NCBI GenBank assembly: GCA_036491235.1
Contig: DASXCK010000379.1
Coordinates: forward strand, 1 to 27,026
Direction: 5' to 3'
DNA length: 27,026 nucleotides
Source: JAVDCA01 sp036491235
Lineage (GTDB): Bacteria; Pseudomonadota; Alphaproteobacteria; Rhizobiales; Xanthobacteraceae
Shown: piece by piece, positions 1-7,912 of the stretch
Layout: the number at the start of each line of letters is the position of its first letter
Numbering within the stretch: the stretch's first letter is position 1
The notes under the pieces: generated by a model
Seen by the model: the letters and a program-made list of their open reading frames with translations, nothing else
Databases searched by the model: none
Told to the model about the DNA's origin: nothing
Program-made: the position numbers and the translations under genes

Positions 1-50
1 CCCTTCTCCATCGTGGGCGAGAGCGCGGGCATCAATACGGGAATCGGCAT
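1..50 (-). CDS. pdhB: Pyruvate dehydrogenase E1 beta subunit, N-terminal fragment (cut by window edge)
   Basis: Only the first 16 codons are inside the window, starting from the ATG at 48-50. They read MPIPVLMPALSPTMEK, the opening of a lipoyl (biotinyl-like) domain. In alphaproteobacteria the E1 beta subunit commonly carries such a domain and follows pdhA directly, as here, 37 bp downstream of the pdhA stop. The E2 acyltransferase begins almost identically, so the assignment to pdhB rests on gene order. The protein would form the E1 heterotetramer with PdhA and decarboxylate pyruvate to feed acetyl-CoA synthesis. Confidence 0.75.
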   Translation of the reverse strand, partial: MPIPVLMPALSPTMEK

Positions 51-87
51 CGGGGTTCTTCGGCTATCGTGTTTCGTTGTCGCGCAA

Positions 88-1125
88 TCAACGTACCACG
101 TTGGTCCAAAGCTCCGACGGATCGGGCTCTTGGTCGTGGGTCGCAAACTCGGCCGCGTCATTGACGATCTTGCGGATGTCCGCGTCGATCCTCTTGATCT
201 CGTCCTCGGTCGCACGCTTACTTGAAAGCAAGCGTGCGCGCACCTGCTCGATCGGGTCGTGCTCGGTGCGGATCTTCTCGACCTCCTCGCGCGTGCGGTA
301 TTTTGCCGGGTCGGACATCGAGTGGCCGCGATAGCGGTAGGTCATCATCTCGAGAATGAACGGGCCCTTGCCGTCGCGGCACCATTGCACGGCCTTGTCG
401 CCCGCTGCCTTGACGGCGCGCACGTCCATGCCGTCGACCTGCTCGCCCGGAATGCTGAACGAGGCGCCGCGCTTGGAGAAATCGGTCTGCGCCGACGCGC
501 GGCTGACCGAGGTGCCCATGGCGTAGCGGTTGTTCTCGATCACGTAGACCACGGGGAGCTTCCATAGCTCCGCCATGTTGAAGCTCTCGTACACCTGCCC
601 CTGGTTGGCGGCGCCGTCGCCGAAGTAGGTCAGGCTGACATTGTCGTTCTTGCGGTAGTGGTTCGCGAACGCGAGCCCGGTACCGAGCGGCACCTGGGCG
701 CCGACGATGCCATGGCCGCCGAAGAATCCCTTGGCGACGCTGAACATGTGCATCGAGCCGCCTTTGCCCTTGGAATAGCCGCCGCGGCGCCCGGTGAGTT
801 CGGCCATCACGCCCTTCGGGTCCATGCCGCACGCGAGCATGTGGCCGTGGTCGCGGTAACCGGTGATGACCTGATCGCCGTCCTTGATGGCCATCTGCAT
901 GCCGACCACCACGGCTTCCTGGCCGATATAGAGGTGGCAGAAGCCGCCGATGAGGCCCATGCCATACATCTGGCCGGCCTTCTCCTCGAACCGGCGGATC
1001 AGCAGCATCTCGCGGTAGGCCTTGATCTCGCGCTCCTTGCCGAGATCCGGCGGCGCGGGCCTCGACTCAGCCTCCGCTTTGGGTTCCGCAGCCGCTGGCG
1101 CAGGTTTTTTTCTGGCGACCGCCAT
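88..1125 (-). CDS. pdhA: Pyruvate dehydrogenase E1 component, alpha subunit
   Basis: This 345-residue protein is the thiamine-diphosphate-binding alpha subunit of the pyruvate dehydrogenase complex, acting in the cytoplasm with the beta subunit encoded just downstream. The ThDP/Mg motif is clear: GDG at 169-171 and the closing NN at 198-199. The phosphorylation-loop-like segment YRYRGHSMSDP lies near residue 265, and the RDHGH active-site segment near 91. The first 30 residues are an Ala/Pro/Lys-rich extension, common in rhizobial PdhA. The ATG at 1125 has a GAGG about 10 bp upstream. It belongs to a minus-strand run eno, ftsB-like, pdhA, pdhB that is conserved in Hyphomicrobiales, but a palindromic repeat separates it from the ftsB-like gene, so it may have its own promoter. 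Confidence 0.97.
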   Translation of the reverse strand: MAVARKKPAPAAAEPKAEAESRPAPPDLGKEREIKAYREMLLIRRFEEKAGQMYGMGLIGGFCHLYIGQEAVVVGMQMAIKDGDQVITGYRDHGHMLACGMDPKGVMAELTGRRGGYSKGKGGSMHMFSVAKGFFGGHGIVGAQVPLGTGLAFANHYRKNDNVSLTYFGDGAANQGQVYESFNMAELWKLPVVYVIENNRYAMGTSVSRASAQTDFSKRGASFSIPGEQVDGMDVRAVKAAGDKAVQWCRDGKGPFILEMMTYRYRGHSMSDPAKYRTREEVEKIRTEHDPIEQVRARLLSSKRATEDEIKRIDADIRKIVNDAAEFATHDQEPDPSELWTNVVR

Positions 1126-1149
1126 GAAATCATCGACCTCTGGTTACGG

Positions 1150-1222
1150 GCGCATATCCCGGCGAAGGCCTGCCCCGGATGTGATCCGGGGTGGACACCG
1201 GTTCGACCACAAGGGTATGCGC
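1150..1222. repeat. Palindromic intergenic repeat, GCGCATATCC family, long form
   Basis: A 73-bp element lies between the ftsB-like gene and pdhA. It begins gcgcatatcccggcg and ends gggtatgcgc, so its ends are inverted copies. A 27-bp inner module at 1165-1191 contains ccccgga/tccgggg arms. The copy at 20249-20294 is the same element without the inner module: its remaining 15 + 31 bp align end to end. A third, diverged copy is at 23007-23070. There is no coding potential. It resembles REP/MITE-type chromosomal palindromes. Confidence 0.8.
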
Positions 1223-1396
1223 GAACAACGGATGCGGACAGGGACTCCCATAGCCCAAATCGCTGCCGGGCGGAAGCGTTCCGCCGTGCATGCGGCGGCG
1301 CCGAAACTTTCGACAACCGCATGTCGGGTCAGCACAAATTGGGAATGGGGAAGACGTCACGCCAGGCGAATGGGCATGCCCACCAAGGGGGCGTGG

Positions 1397-1413
1397 GCCG
1401 GCGCCGCGCCGGC
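1397..1413 (-). terminator. Possible stem-loop downstream of the ftsB-like gene
   Basis: A perfect 7-bp inverted repeat (gccggcg / cgccggc) with a 3-nt loop lies 9 bp beyond the ftsB-like stop codon on the minus strand. It is GC-rich but has no T-run after it, so it could pause transcription or protect an RNA end rather than act as a classical terminator. Confidence 0.3.
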
Positions 1414-1422
1414 ATCCCGCAA

Positions 1423-1740
1423 TCAGCGACGCGGCTGCATGAGGATCAGGTCGTGCGGGTCCGCATAATCGAGCAGATCGCGCGCCCGCTCGCCGAGCAT
1501 GTCGGGATCGACACTGTCCGAGCTCAGCAGCCTGATCCGCCGCTGCAGCATGTCGCGCTCGGCCGTCGCCTGGGCAAGCTCGCCCGTCAGCGTGACGATC
1601 TGCTTGTCCATCTGCTCGCGCGCTCGCAGACCGTGATCGCCATTGTAGGCGTTGATGCCGAAATAGCCGATCAGCGCCGCGGCCAGGAAGTAGAGGCCGA
1701 GGCCGGTGAAGAACGAGCGCAGGCGCGGGCGCGTGACCAT
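1423..1740 (-). CDS. ftsB: FtsB/DivIC-family septum formation initiator
   Basis: This 105-residue single-pass membrane protein has a short basic N-terminus (MVTRPRLRS), one transmembrane helix at about 11-31, a predicted coiled coil at about 40-72 rich in E/Q/L, and a C-terminal segment with LLDYADPHDLIL. This architecture and the position between eno and pdhA are typical of the rhizobial DivIC/FtsB-like protein, a divisome component whose periplasmic coiled coil pairs with FtsL-type partners. The reading frame stays open upstream to 1857, but that extension is unlike the family and runs through a repeat, so I chose the ATG at 1740. The symbol is by family; orthology to E. coli FtsB is not shown by the sequence alone. 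Confidence 0.85.
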   Translation of the reverse strand: MVTRPRLRSFFTGLGLYFLAAALIGYFGINAYNGDHGLRAREQMDKQIVTLTGELAQATAERDMLQRRIRLLSSDSVDPDMLGERARDLLDYADPHDLILMQPRR

Positions 1741-1800
1741 GCCGCCAACATGCCGCGGTGCCGTTAAGGTGCCATTAACGACGCAACGAACGCGGCCGTT

Positions 1801-1886
1801 GGGCAAAGGCGGCCACAATGTCTGAGTTGTGGCACGAAGTGCAATCCGCCGTGCCATAAGCCGCAGCTGGTCGGCCGCCTTTGCCC
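1801..1886. repeat. Inverted repeat, GGGCAAAGGCGG family
   Basis: The arms gggcaaaggcggcc (1801-1814) and ggccgcctttgccc (1873-1886) are a perfect 14-bp inverted repeat around a 58-bp centre, in the spacer between eno and the ftsB-like gene. Related arms (tagggtgggcgaaggcg / gcgcctttgcccaccct) bound the larger element at 24346-24499, so this is a dispersed family. Confidence 0.7.
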
Positions 1887-1909
1887 ACCCTGCCGCACTT
1901 GATGATTAG

Positions 1910-3193
<1,284 letters not shown>

Positions 3194-3313
3194 GCGGGCT
3201 CCGGCAGATTCAGATTTCGCTCGCGCTCATACAGGATCGCGTGGCAGGGCGACAAGGCGGGGCCGCGAGGGCCATGTCAAATCGGTTGCAGAATAAGGAC
3301 TTGGCACCAGACG

Positions 3314-4201
3314 CTACGGCACCGGGTGAATGGTCCCGAGCCGCGCGACCGCGGCCAGCACCAGGATCGCGACGCCCTGCTCCACCAGCACGCTGCGCCA
3401 CAACGTCCGCACGCCCTTCCGATCCGCGGACGCCATGATCGGCGGCGCCAATGCCAGGCGATTGACGAGCGCGATCGCGACCATCACGCCCACGAGGGCA
3501 AGCTTGAGCAGCAGCGCGCGCCCGTAGTCCGAGCTGATCAGGCTTGCGGGACGCGGCACCATGACGAACGCGTTGATGCAACCCGAAATCACGATGAGCG
3601 CCACCGCCCAGTAGCCCATGGTCGAGAAGCGGCGCAGCGCCAGCCGCGCCGCCTCGATCGTCGCATGTCCGGCCACGACGGCATGCAGAACATAGCCGAG
3701 GCAAAAAAGCCCGCCGATCCATGCCACGGCGCAGACGAGGTGCACCATATCGGCCACCATATGGATGCGCGCCACGGCCGGTCCGTGCCCTGCCCCGGTC
3801 ATGCCGTGACCGACGCCGACCAGGCTTGCCGCGAATGCCGCCGCCAGGATCGCGAGCACAAAATCGCGTTCACGCGTGGGCTTGCGGATAAGCTGCAGTC
3901 CGGCAATCGCGACCAGGGCGATCAGCCGCCCGATCCACAGATGCCCGAAGCGGGTGTCGAATGCGACTGCCTGCAGGATGTCGGGCGCGACCGCGTCCGC
4001 GAAGCTGCCCGCCATTGTGGCGGCGACGCCCGCGAACCAGCCGAGCCCGGAGAGCAGTGCCGCAATGCTCGCCGCGAGCTCCCACCCTCGCCCGGTCGAT
4101 TCCTGCTGCGGCGCAATGGCCAACCGAAACAGCGGCGCTCCGAACAGGAGCGCCGCTGCCGTGAAGTGGATCAGCCGCGATGCGACGATCAAGTCATCCA
4201 C
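3314..4201 (-). CDS. copD: CopD-family copper resistance membrane protein
   Basis: This 295-residue polytopic inner-membrane protein has about eight hydrophobic segments and family-typical histidines near membrane faces (LIHFTAAALLF near residue 11, VGHGMTGAGHG near 129-139, DMVHLVCAVAWIGG near 151). CopD proteins are thought to move copper across the inner membrane with CopC as periplasmic donor; the direction and physiological role vary among bacteria. It starts with GTG at 4201, nine bases after the copC stop, so the two are translationally close. It is the last gene of the DUF2946, barrel, copC, copD run. Confidence 0.88.
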   Translation of the reverse strand: MDDLIVASRLIHFTAAALLFGAPLFRLAIAPQQESTGRGWELAASIAALLSGLGWFAGVAATMAGSFADAVAPDILQAVAFDTRFGHLWIGRLIALVAIAGLQLIRKPTRERDFVLAILAAAFAASLVGVGHGMTGAGHGPAVARIHMVADMVHLVCAVAWIGGLFCLGYVLHAVVAGHATIEAARLALRRFSTMGYWAVALIVISGCINAFVMVPRPASLISSDYGRALLLKLALVGVMVAIALVNRLALAPPIMASADRKGVRTLWRSVLVEQGVAILVLAAVARLGTIHPVP

Positions 4202-4210
4202 GGCGCGCCG

Positions 4211-4573
4211 TCACGGTTTGACCTCGAAGCTGAAGTTGCCCTCGGTGCGATGGGTGTCGACCGACAGCGCCTTCCAGGTCACGTGATATTTGCCGGGCGG
4301 CAGGGCGTGCACGTGGATGACGATCTGCTTTGCATCACCGCCGATGACGGTCCCGTGGCCGAGCTCGGCGCCGGTGCTCGAGCGCAGTATCGCGCCGCTG
4401 AACTGCGGCTCGAGTGACTGCGTGAACCACAGGCGCACCTCGTTCGGTGCGGCCGTGACGGTGCTGCCGACCCGCGGGCTCGCGTGGTCGAGGAAGGCGT
4501 GCGCGACGGCAGACGGGGCGCCGCAGGCCAGGACCACGATGAGTGCGGCAAGACGAATGATGTTGTTGCGCAT
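4211..4573 (-). CDS. copC: CopC-family periplasmic copper-binding protein
   Basis: This 120-residue secreted protein has a signal peptide of about 24 residues ending SAVA, giving a mature N-terminal His25 (HAFLDHASP). In CopC proteins the free N-terminal His forms part of a Cu(II) site with an Asp and a His near the C-terminus; Asp106 and His108 in VDTHRTEG fit these ligands. The Met-rich loop that binds Cu(I) in two-site CopC proteins is absent, so this looks like a Cu(II)-only type. The immunoglobulin-like beta-sandwich length is normal. It begins two bases after the barrel gene stop and precedes copD, consistent with one transcript. Confidence 0.93.
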   Translation of the reverse strand: MRNNIIRLAALIVVLACGAPSAVAHAFLDHASPRVGSTVTAAPNEVRLWFTQSLEPQFSGAILRSSTGAELGHGTVIGGDAKQIVIHVHALPPGKYHVTWKALSVDTHRTEGNFSFEVKP

Positions 4574-4575
4574 GG

Positions 4576-5559
4576 TCAGTCTCCGAAAACCGGCCTCCTT
4601 GGGTTGGTCGTCCCGCCGATCAGCGGCTGGCCGATCGAGCGCGGGAAGATGTCGTCGAGATAGAGATGGAGCTGCCCGATGACGCCGATGCCCGAGCCGC
4701 TCGCACGATTGATCGGGATCATCGCCTCGAGCCCGACCTGAAAATAGTCGCCGACCCAGATCACGCCCGGATTGATCGTGCCGGTCGTGCCTATGCCGGT
4801 GTTGAAGTTGTTGGAAACCGGTGTCTGGAACTGGGCCTCGACGATCGGGACCAGGCGATTGACGAAGTCGGGCAGCTGCAGGTCGACCACGTTCGATTTG
4901 AGGTACGGCATGCTGTATTGCAGCGAGAAGCCGTAGGTGAAGAAGCGCGGGTGCAACTCGGTATCGATGTCGCCCGTGTCGGGGTCGACCGTCACCGAGG
5001 AGCTGCTCGACGGGATCGCGTAGCCGAGCTGCGCCGTTAAGCCGAACGGCCGCGCCCAGCCGATGCTGTCGGGCAGGCCGCCGAACCCTTGGCCGATGTA
5101 GAGGGTCGGCGTGTAGGTCGTGAACGTATCCGCGCCCACCCCCTGCGCGCCCGTGGCACCCCACTCGGCCACGAGCGCGGCCGACATGACGAACTCGTGC
5201 TCCGGAAGCGTGAGGAACTGGTACTTGAGCGTGGTCTCCACGTTCTGGAAACCGCTCTGGTTCGGGCCGCCGGGCGGCACGATGCGCGTCCAGGTCGGGC
5301 TGATCGAGACGCCGATGGTCTCGGTGATGCGCTTGGAGAACTCGCCCGAGATGTCGAGCTCCTGCGCGGACGGCTGATCGCTGGTGCGCGACCAGCTGAC
5401 TGTCGGAATGGACAGCTCGTCGGCGACACACGGATCGTCGATCGCGAGCGTCGCGGGAAAGAAACGTGGGCCGACGAAGCAGTGAGCGCTTGCGCCGGTG
5501 TTCGACAGGACGAGCGCGACGACGGCAAACGCCGCCGCGCCGATCACGGATCTGGACAT
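4576..5559 (-). CDS. Secreted protein, probable outer-membrane beta-barrel (MetA-like), unknown function
   Basis: This 327-residue protein has a clear signal peptide (about 1-25, ending GASA). The mature part is rich in alternating aromatic/hydrophobic strands and Gly/Thr/Asn turns, with no transmembrane helix, as in outer-membrane barrels such as those annotated as MetA-pathway or transporter proteins. The mature N-terminus starts HCFVGPRFFP with Cys at 27 and another near 44, a possible metal or disulfide pair. It lies directly upstream of copC (2-bp gap) and downstream of a DUF2946 gene, which suggests a copper-related outer-membrane role such as uptake or efflux. That role is inferred from position only. 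Confidence 0.6.
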   Translation of the reverse strand: MSRSVIGAAAFAVVALVLSNTGASAHCFVGPRFFPATLAIDDPCVADELSIPTVSWSRTSDQPSAQELDISGEFSKRITETIGVSISPTWTRIVPPGGPNQSGFQNVETTLKYQFLTLPEHEFVMSAALVAEWGATGAQGVGADTFTTYTPTLYIGQGFGGLPDSIGWARPFGLTAQLGYAIPSSSSSVTVDPDTGDIDTELHPRFFTYGFSLQYSMPYLKSNVVDLQLPDFVNRLVPIVEAQFQTPVSNNFNTGIGTTGTINPGVIWVGDYFQVGLEAMIPINRASGSGIGVIGQLHLYLDDIFPRSIGQPLIGGTTNPRRPVFGD

Positions 5560-5568
5560 GGAAAGGAA

Positions 5569-5638
5569 CTCCGCTTGGATTGCTGGTTGCGGGCGGCCGG
5601 CACGGCCGTGCCCACGCTCATAGGCCCGTCAAGCGGAG
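5569..5638. repeat. Nested inverted repeat in the copper-operon intercistronic gap
   Basis: The arms ctccgcttg (5569-5577) and caagcggag (5630-5638) are a perfect 9-bp inverted repeat spanning the gap between the DUF2946 and barrel genes and covering the DUF2946 stop codon. Inside it, ggcacggccgtgcc (5599-5612) is a perfect 14-bp palindrome. The RNA could fold as a long branched stem between the two genes and affect processing or relative expression. Confidence 0.6.
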
Positions 5639-6036
5639 ACCGGGGGAGCGCGCGATGCGTAAGGCGAATGGACGTGAAGAACATGAAGCGTGCGGATCGT
5701 GAAGACCACGACCGTCTCGGCACGCGGTCGCACGATTGCGACGTGCGGCGCCTCGGGCGGCGGCGCCAGGATCTTGGCCGATTGCAGGCAGGCGCAGACC
5801 GCGCATTGGCCATGCGAGGCAGGTGCGCTCGGCGTGCCGGAATCGCCGCCAGCACCCGCCCCATCATGGGCGCAGATCACCATGTCGGCTTGCAGATCCG
5901 ACGCGGCCGTCGCGGTCTGGGCGATCAGCCAGCCCGCGAGCACGAGCTGCACACCCATCGCGAACGCACCGAGCGCCGCGCCGATGGTGTGCCAGACCGG
6001 CCGCTTGGCCGGGATATATGGCGACCGCCGAACCAT
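5629..6036 (-). CDS. DUF2946-family small membrane/periplasmic protein
   Basis: This 135-residue protein has one N-terminal hydrophobic segment (about 17-45, signal anchor or signal peptide), then ADMVICAHDG, a Gly/Ser/Pro/Ala-rich stretch, the motif HGQCAVCACLQ and a C-terminal YASRAPP. The Cys/His motif and the Pro-ending tail match the DUF2946 family, whose members often sit beside copper genes but have no established function. The frame is open to a TTG at 6060; I chose the ATG at 6036 because GAAGAAG lies just upstream. It is the first gene of the run leading to copC and copD and is divergent from queF. A copper-binding or sensing role is plausible but unproven. Confidence 0.75.
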   Translation of the reverse strand: MVRRSPYIPAKRPVWHTIGAALGAFAMGVQLVLAGWLIAQTATAASDLQADMVICAHDGAGAGGDSGTPSAPASHGQCAVCACLQSAKILAPPPEAPHVAIVRPRAETVVVFTIRTLHVLHVHSPYASRAPPVSA

Positions 6037-6185
6037 TCGGGGCTTCTTCTGCCGATACAACCCAGAGCTATGCGAGACGACACTCTATCAATACGCTACA
6101 CCGATGCAATGCGCCGCCCAGCCCTAGACGCTGCCCGGGGCCGGAACGTTCCCGCCCGTGACCAAAAAGCCACGTCTGGTCCAAG

Positions 6186-6238
6186 CCCCTGATCCAAGGT
6201 CCCTCATCCAAACCCCTCATCCAAACCCCTCATCCATG
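6186..6238 (+). repeat. Tandem repeat of about 13 bp ending in the queF start codon
   Basis: Four consecutive units: cccctgatccaagg (14 bp), tccctcatccaaa, cccctcatccaaa and cccctcatccatg (13 bp each). The ATG of queF is the last three bases of the fourth unit. The leader is C-rich on the coding strand and offers no Shine-Dalgarno sequence. Confidence 0.85.
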
Positions 6239-6688
6239 CCCCGCAAACCTCTCCAACTCGGTCGCCAGACACCGCCTCCCGCCTCCCCGCGGGCCGCACA
6301 GCTCGACCGCGTCACCAACCCGCACCGCGGCAGCCCCTATGTGGCGCGCTTCACGGCTCCCGAGTTCACCACCCTCTGTCCGGTCACCGGTCAGCCGGAT
6401 TTCGCAATCCTCGTCATGGATTACGTGCCGGCGCGCTGGCTGGTGGAGTCGAAATCGCTCAAGCTCTACCTCAACAGCTTCCGCAACCACGGCAATTTCC
6501 ATGAGGATTGCGTCGTGACCATCGGTAAGCGGCTGACCGACCTGCTGCGCCCGCGTTATTTCCGGATCGGCGGCTATTTCTACCCACGCGGCGGCATGCC
6601 GATCGATGTCTTTTGGCAGTCAGGCCGGGCGCCCCGCGGCATTTGGCTGCCGGATCAGGGCGTGTCCGGCTACCGCGGCCGCGGGTAA
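6236..6688 (+). CDS. queF: NADPH-dependent 7-cyano-7-deazaguanine reductase, type I
   Basis: This 150-residue enzyme reduces preQ0 to preQ1 in queuosine biosynthesis. The catalytic Cys48 in TTLCPVTGQPDF and Asp55 are present, followed by the QueF motif ESKSLKLYLNSFRNHG at 71-86 and the C-terminal GGMPIDVFW. The short single-domain length is that of type I (tunnelling-fold) QueF. I take the ATG at 6236; an in-frame GTG at 6158 would add 26 low-complexity residues encoded largely by a 13-bp tandem repeat. No preQ1 riboswitch is recognisable upstream. The gene is divergent from the DUF2946 operon and sits 34 bp before the AI-2E family gene. Confidence 0.96.
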   Translation: MPRKPLQLGRQTPPPASPRAAQLDRVTNPHRGSPYVARFTAPEFTTLCPVTGQPDFAILVMDYVPARWLVESKSLKLYLNSFRNHGNFHEDCVVTIGKRLTDLLRPRYFRIGGYFYPRGGMPIDVFWQSGRAPRGIWLPDQGVSGYRGRG

Positions 6689-6722
6689 GCTATAACCCAA
6701 GACGCAACCAGGGCGACGTTCC

Positions 6723-7778
6723 ATGCCAAGCACGGACTGGGATATCCAACGCGTCGCGCGCACCGCGCTGGTCATCATCGTCGCGCTCGCCGCCGTGTGG
6801 ACGCTGTGGCGCTTTTTGCCGGCGCTCGCCTGGGCCTGCGTGCTCGCGATCGCGACCTGGCCGCTGCGCCATGGATTGGCGCGGCGCGGCATGGGACGCA
6901 CCAGCGCGGCCCTCCTGCTGACGCTGGTGCTCGCGGTCGTCCTCGTGACGCCGCTGATCGCCATCGGCTTCGAGGGCGTGCGCGACAGCCACGCACTGGC
7001 GGAGTGGCTCCGCGACGTACGCCAGAGCGGCCTCGGTACGCCCGACTGGCTGTCGCACATTCCGATCTTCGGCGAGAGCATCAACTCGTGGTGGCAGACC
7101 AACCTCGCGCCGCCCGGCGCCGCCCGTTCGCTGCTCGGCCGGTCGGAGACGGCTGGGATTTTTGCCTTCACGCGCATGCTCGGCGCCGAGGTCGCAAGCC
7201 GGCTCACCATCCTGCTGTTCACGCTGCTGGCGCTGTTCTTCATCTACCGCGACGGGCCCGGCATCGCGCAAGAGTCGCAAGTCGTCGCCAACCGGTTGTT
7301 CGGGCCGCCCGGCAGCCACCTCGGCCGCAACGCGATCGCGGCCGTGCGCGGCACCGTCAACGGGCTCGTCCTGGTCGGCTTCGGCGAAGGCGTCATCCTC
7401 GGCATCGCCTACTGGGCGGTCGGCATGCGGCACGTGGTCCTGCTCACCCTCGTGACCGGCGTGCTCGCCGCCATCCCGTTCGGCGCGCCGCTGATCTTCG
7501 TGTTCGCATCGCTCTACATGCTCGCCACCGGACACACGACCGCCTTCATCGTCATCGAGGTGACGGGCTGGCTGGTGGTCTTCGTCGCCGATCACTTCAT
7601 TCGTCCGATCCTGATCGGCAACTCGACCCGCCTGCCCTTCGTCTGGGTGCTGCTCGGCATCTTCGGCGGCCTGGAAACGTTTGGGCTGATCGGCGTCTTC
7701 CTCGGCCCCGCCATCATGTCGGTGCTGATCGCGATCTGGCGCGAGGGCGCGGAGACGCCGGGGGCTTCCGCGGCCTAG
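6723..7778 (+). CDS. AI-2E/PerM-family transporter
   Basis: This 351-residue integral membrane protein has paired hydrophobic helices at the N-terminus (about 15-60 and 60-85), a soluble middle region (about 85-150), and further membrane segments to the end. It contains the family-typical FFIYRDG near 172, an amphipathic GxxxG region (VRGTVNGLVLVGFGEGVILG, about 211-230), and a C-terminal NSTRLPFVWVLLGIFGGLETFGLIGVFLGP region. Length is normal. Members include exporters of autoinducer-2, Na+/H+ antiporters and proteins of unknown substrate, so the substrate is open. The ATG at 6723 has only weak ribosome-binding sequence (GGGCGACG). It could be co-transcribed with queF. Confidence 0.9.
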   Translation: MPSTDWDIQRVARTALVIIVALAAVWTLWRFLPALAWACVLAIATWPLRHGLARRGMGRTSAALLLTLVLAVVLVTPLIAIGFEGVRDSHALAEWLRDVRQSGLGTPDWLSHIPIFGESINSWWQTNLAPPGAARSLLGRSETAGIFAFTRMLGAEVASRLTILLFTLLALFFIYRDGPGIAQESQVVANRLFGPPGSHLGRNAIAAVRGTVNGLVLVGFGEGVILGIAYWAVGMRHVVLLTLVTGVLAAIPFGAPLIFVFASLYMLATGHTTAFIVIEVTGWLVVFVADHFIRPILIGNSTRLPFVWVLLGIFGGLETFGLIGVFLGPAIMSVLIAIWREGAETPGASAA

Positions 7779-7821
7779 GCTGGGCAGGAGCCCGACGCAT
7801 CGCCGTTCTGCGTCGGCACGG

Positions 7822-7845
7822 GCTTGCCGCCTCGGCGGCGCAAGC
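7822..7845 (+). terminator. Possible stem-loop terminator after the AI-2E family gene
   Basis: The sequence gcttgccgcc-tc-ggcggcgcaagc forms a 10-bp GC-rich stem with a two-base bulge, 44 bp after the AI-2E gene stop. It is followed by gcatccttgttt, which is only modestly T-rich. It may end the queF transcript before the dehydrogenase operon. Confidence 0.35.
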
Positions 7846-7912
7846 GCATCCTTGTTTCCATCGCGCAGTCATCCGGCCAGCGAAAAAGGCCCGAGACCCG
7901 GGGAGGAGCGCC

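Noticed and set aside
3275..3280. A perfect TTGACA on the minus strand upstream of eno.
   Set aside because: There is no acceptable -10 sequence at 16-18 bp (the bases there read CCTTGT), so I did not list it as a promoter.
6061..6235. A preQ1 riboswitch upstream of queF.
   Set aside because: No preQ1 aptamer pattern was recognisable; the leader is dominated by the 13-bp tandem repeat.
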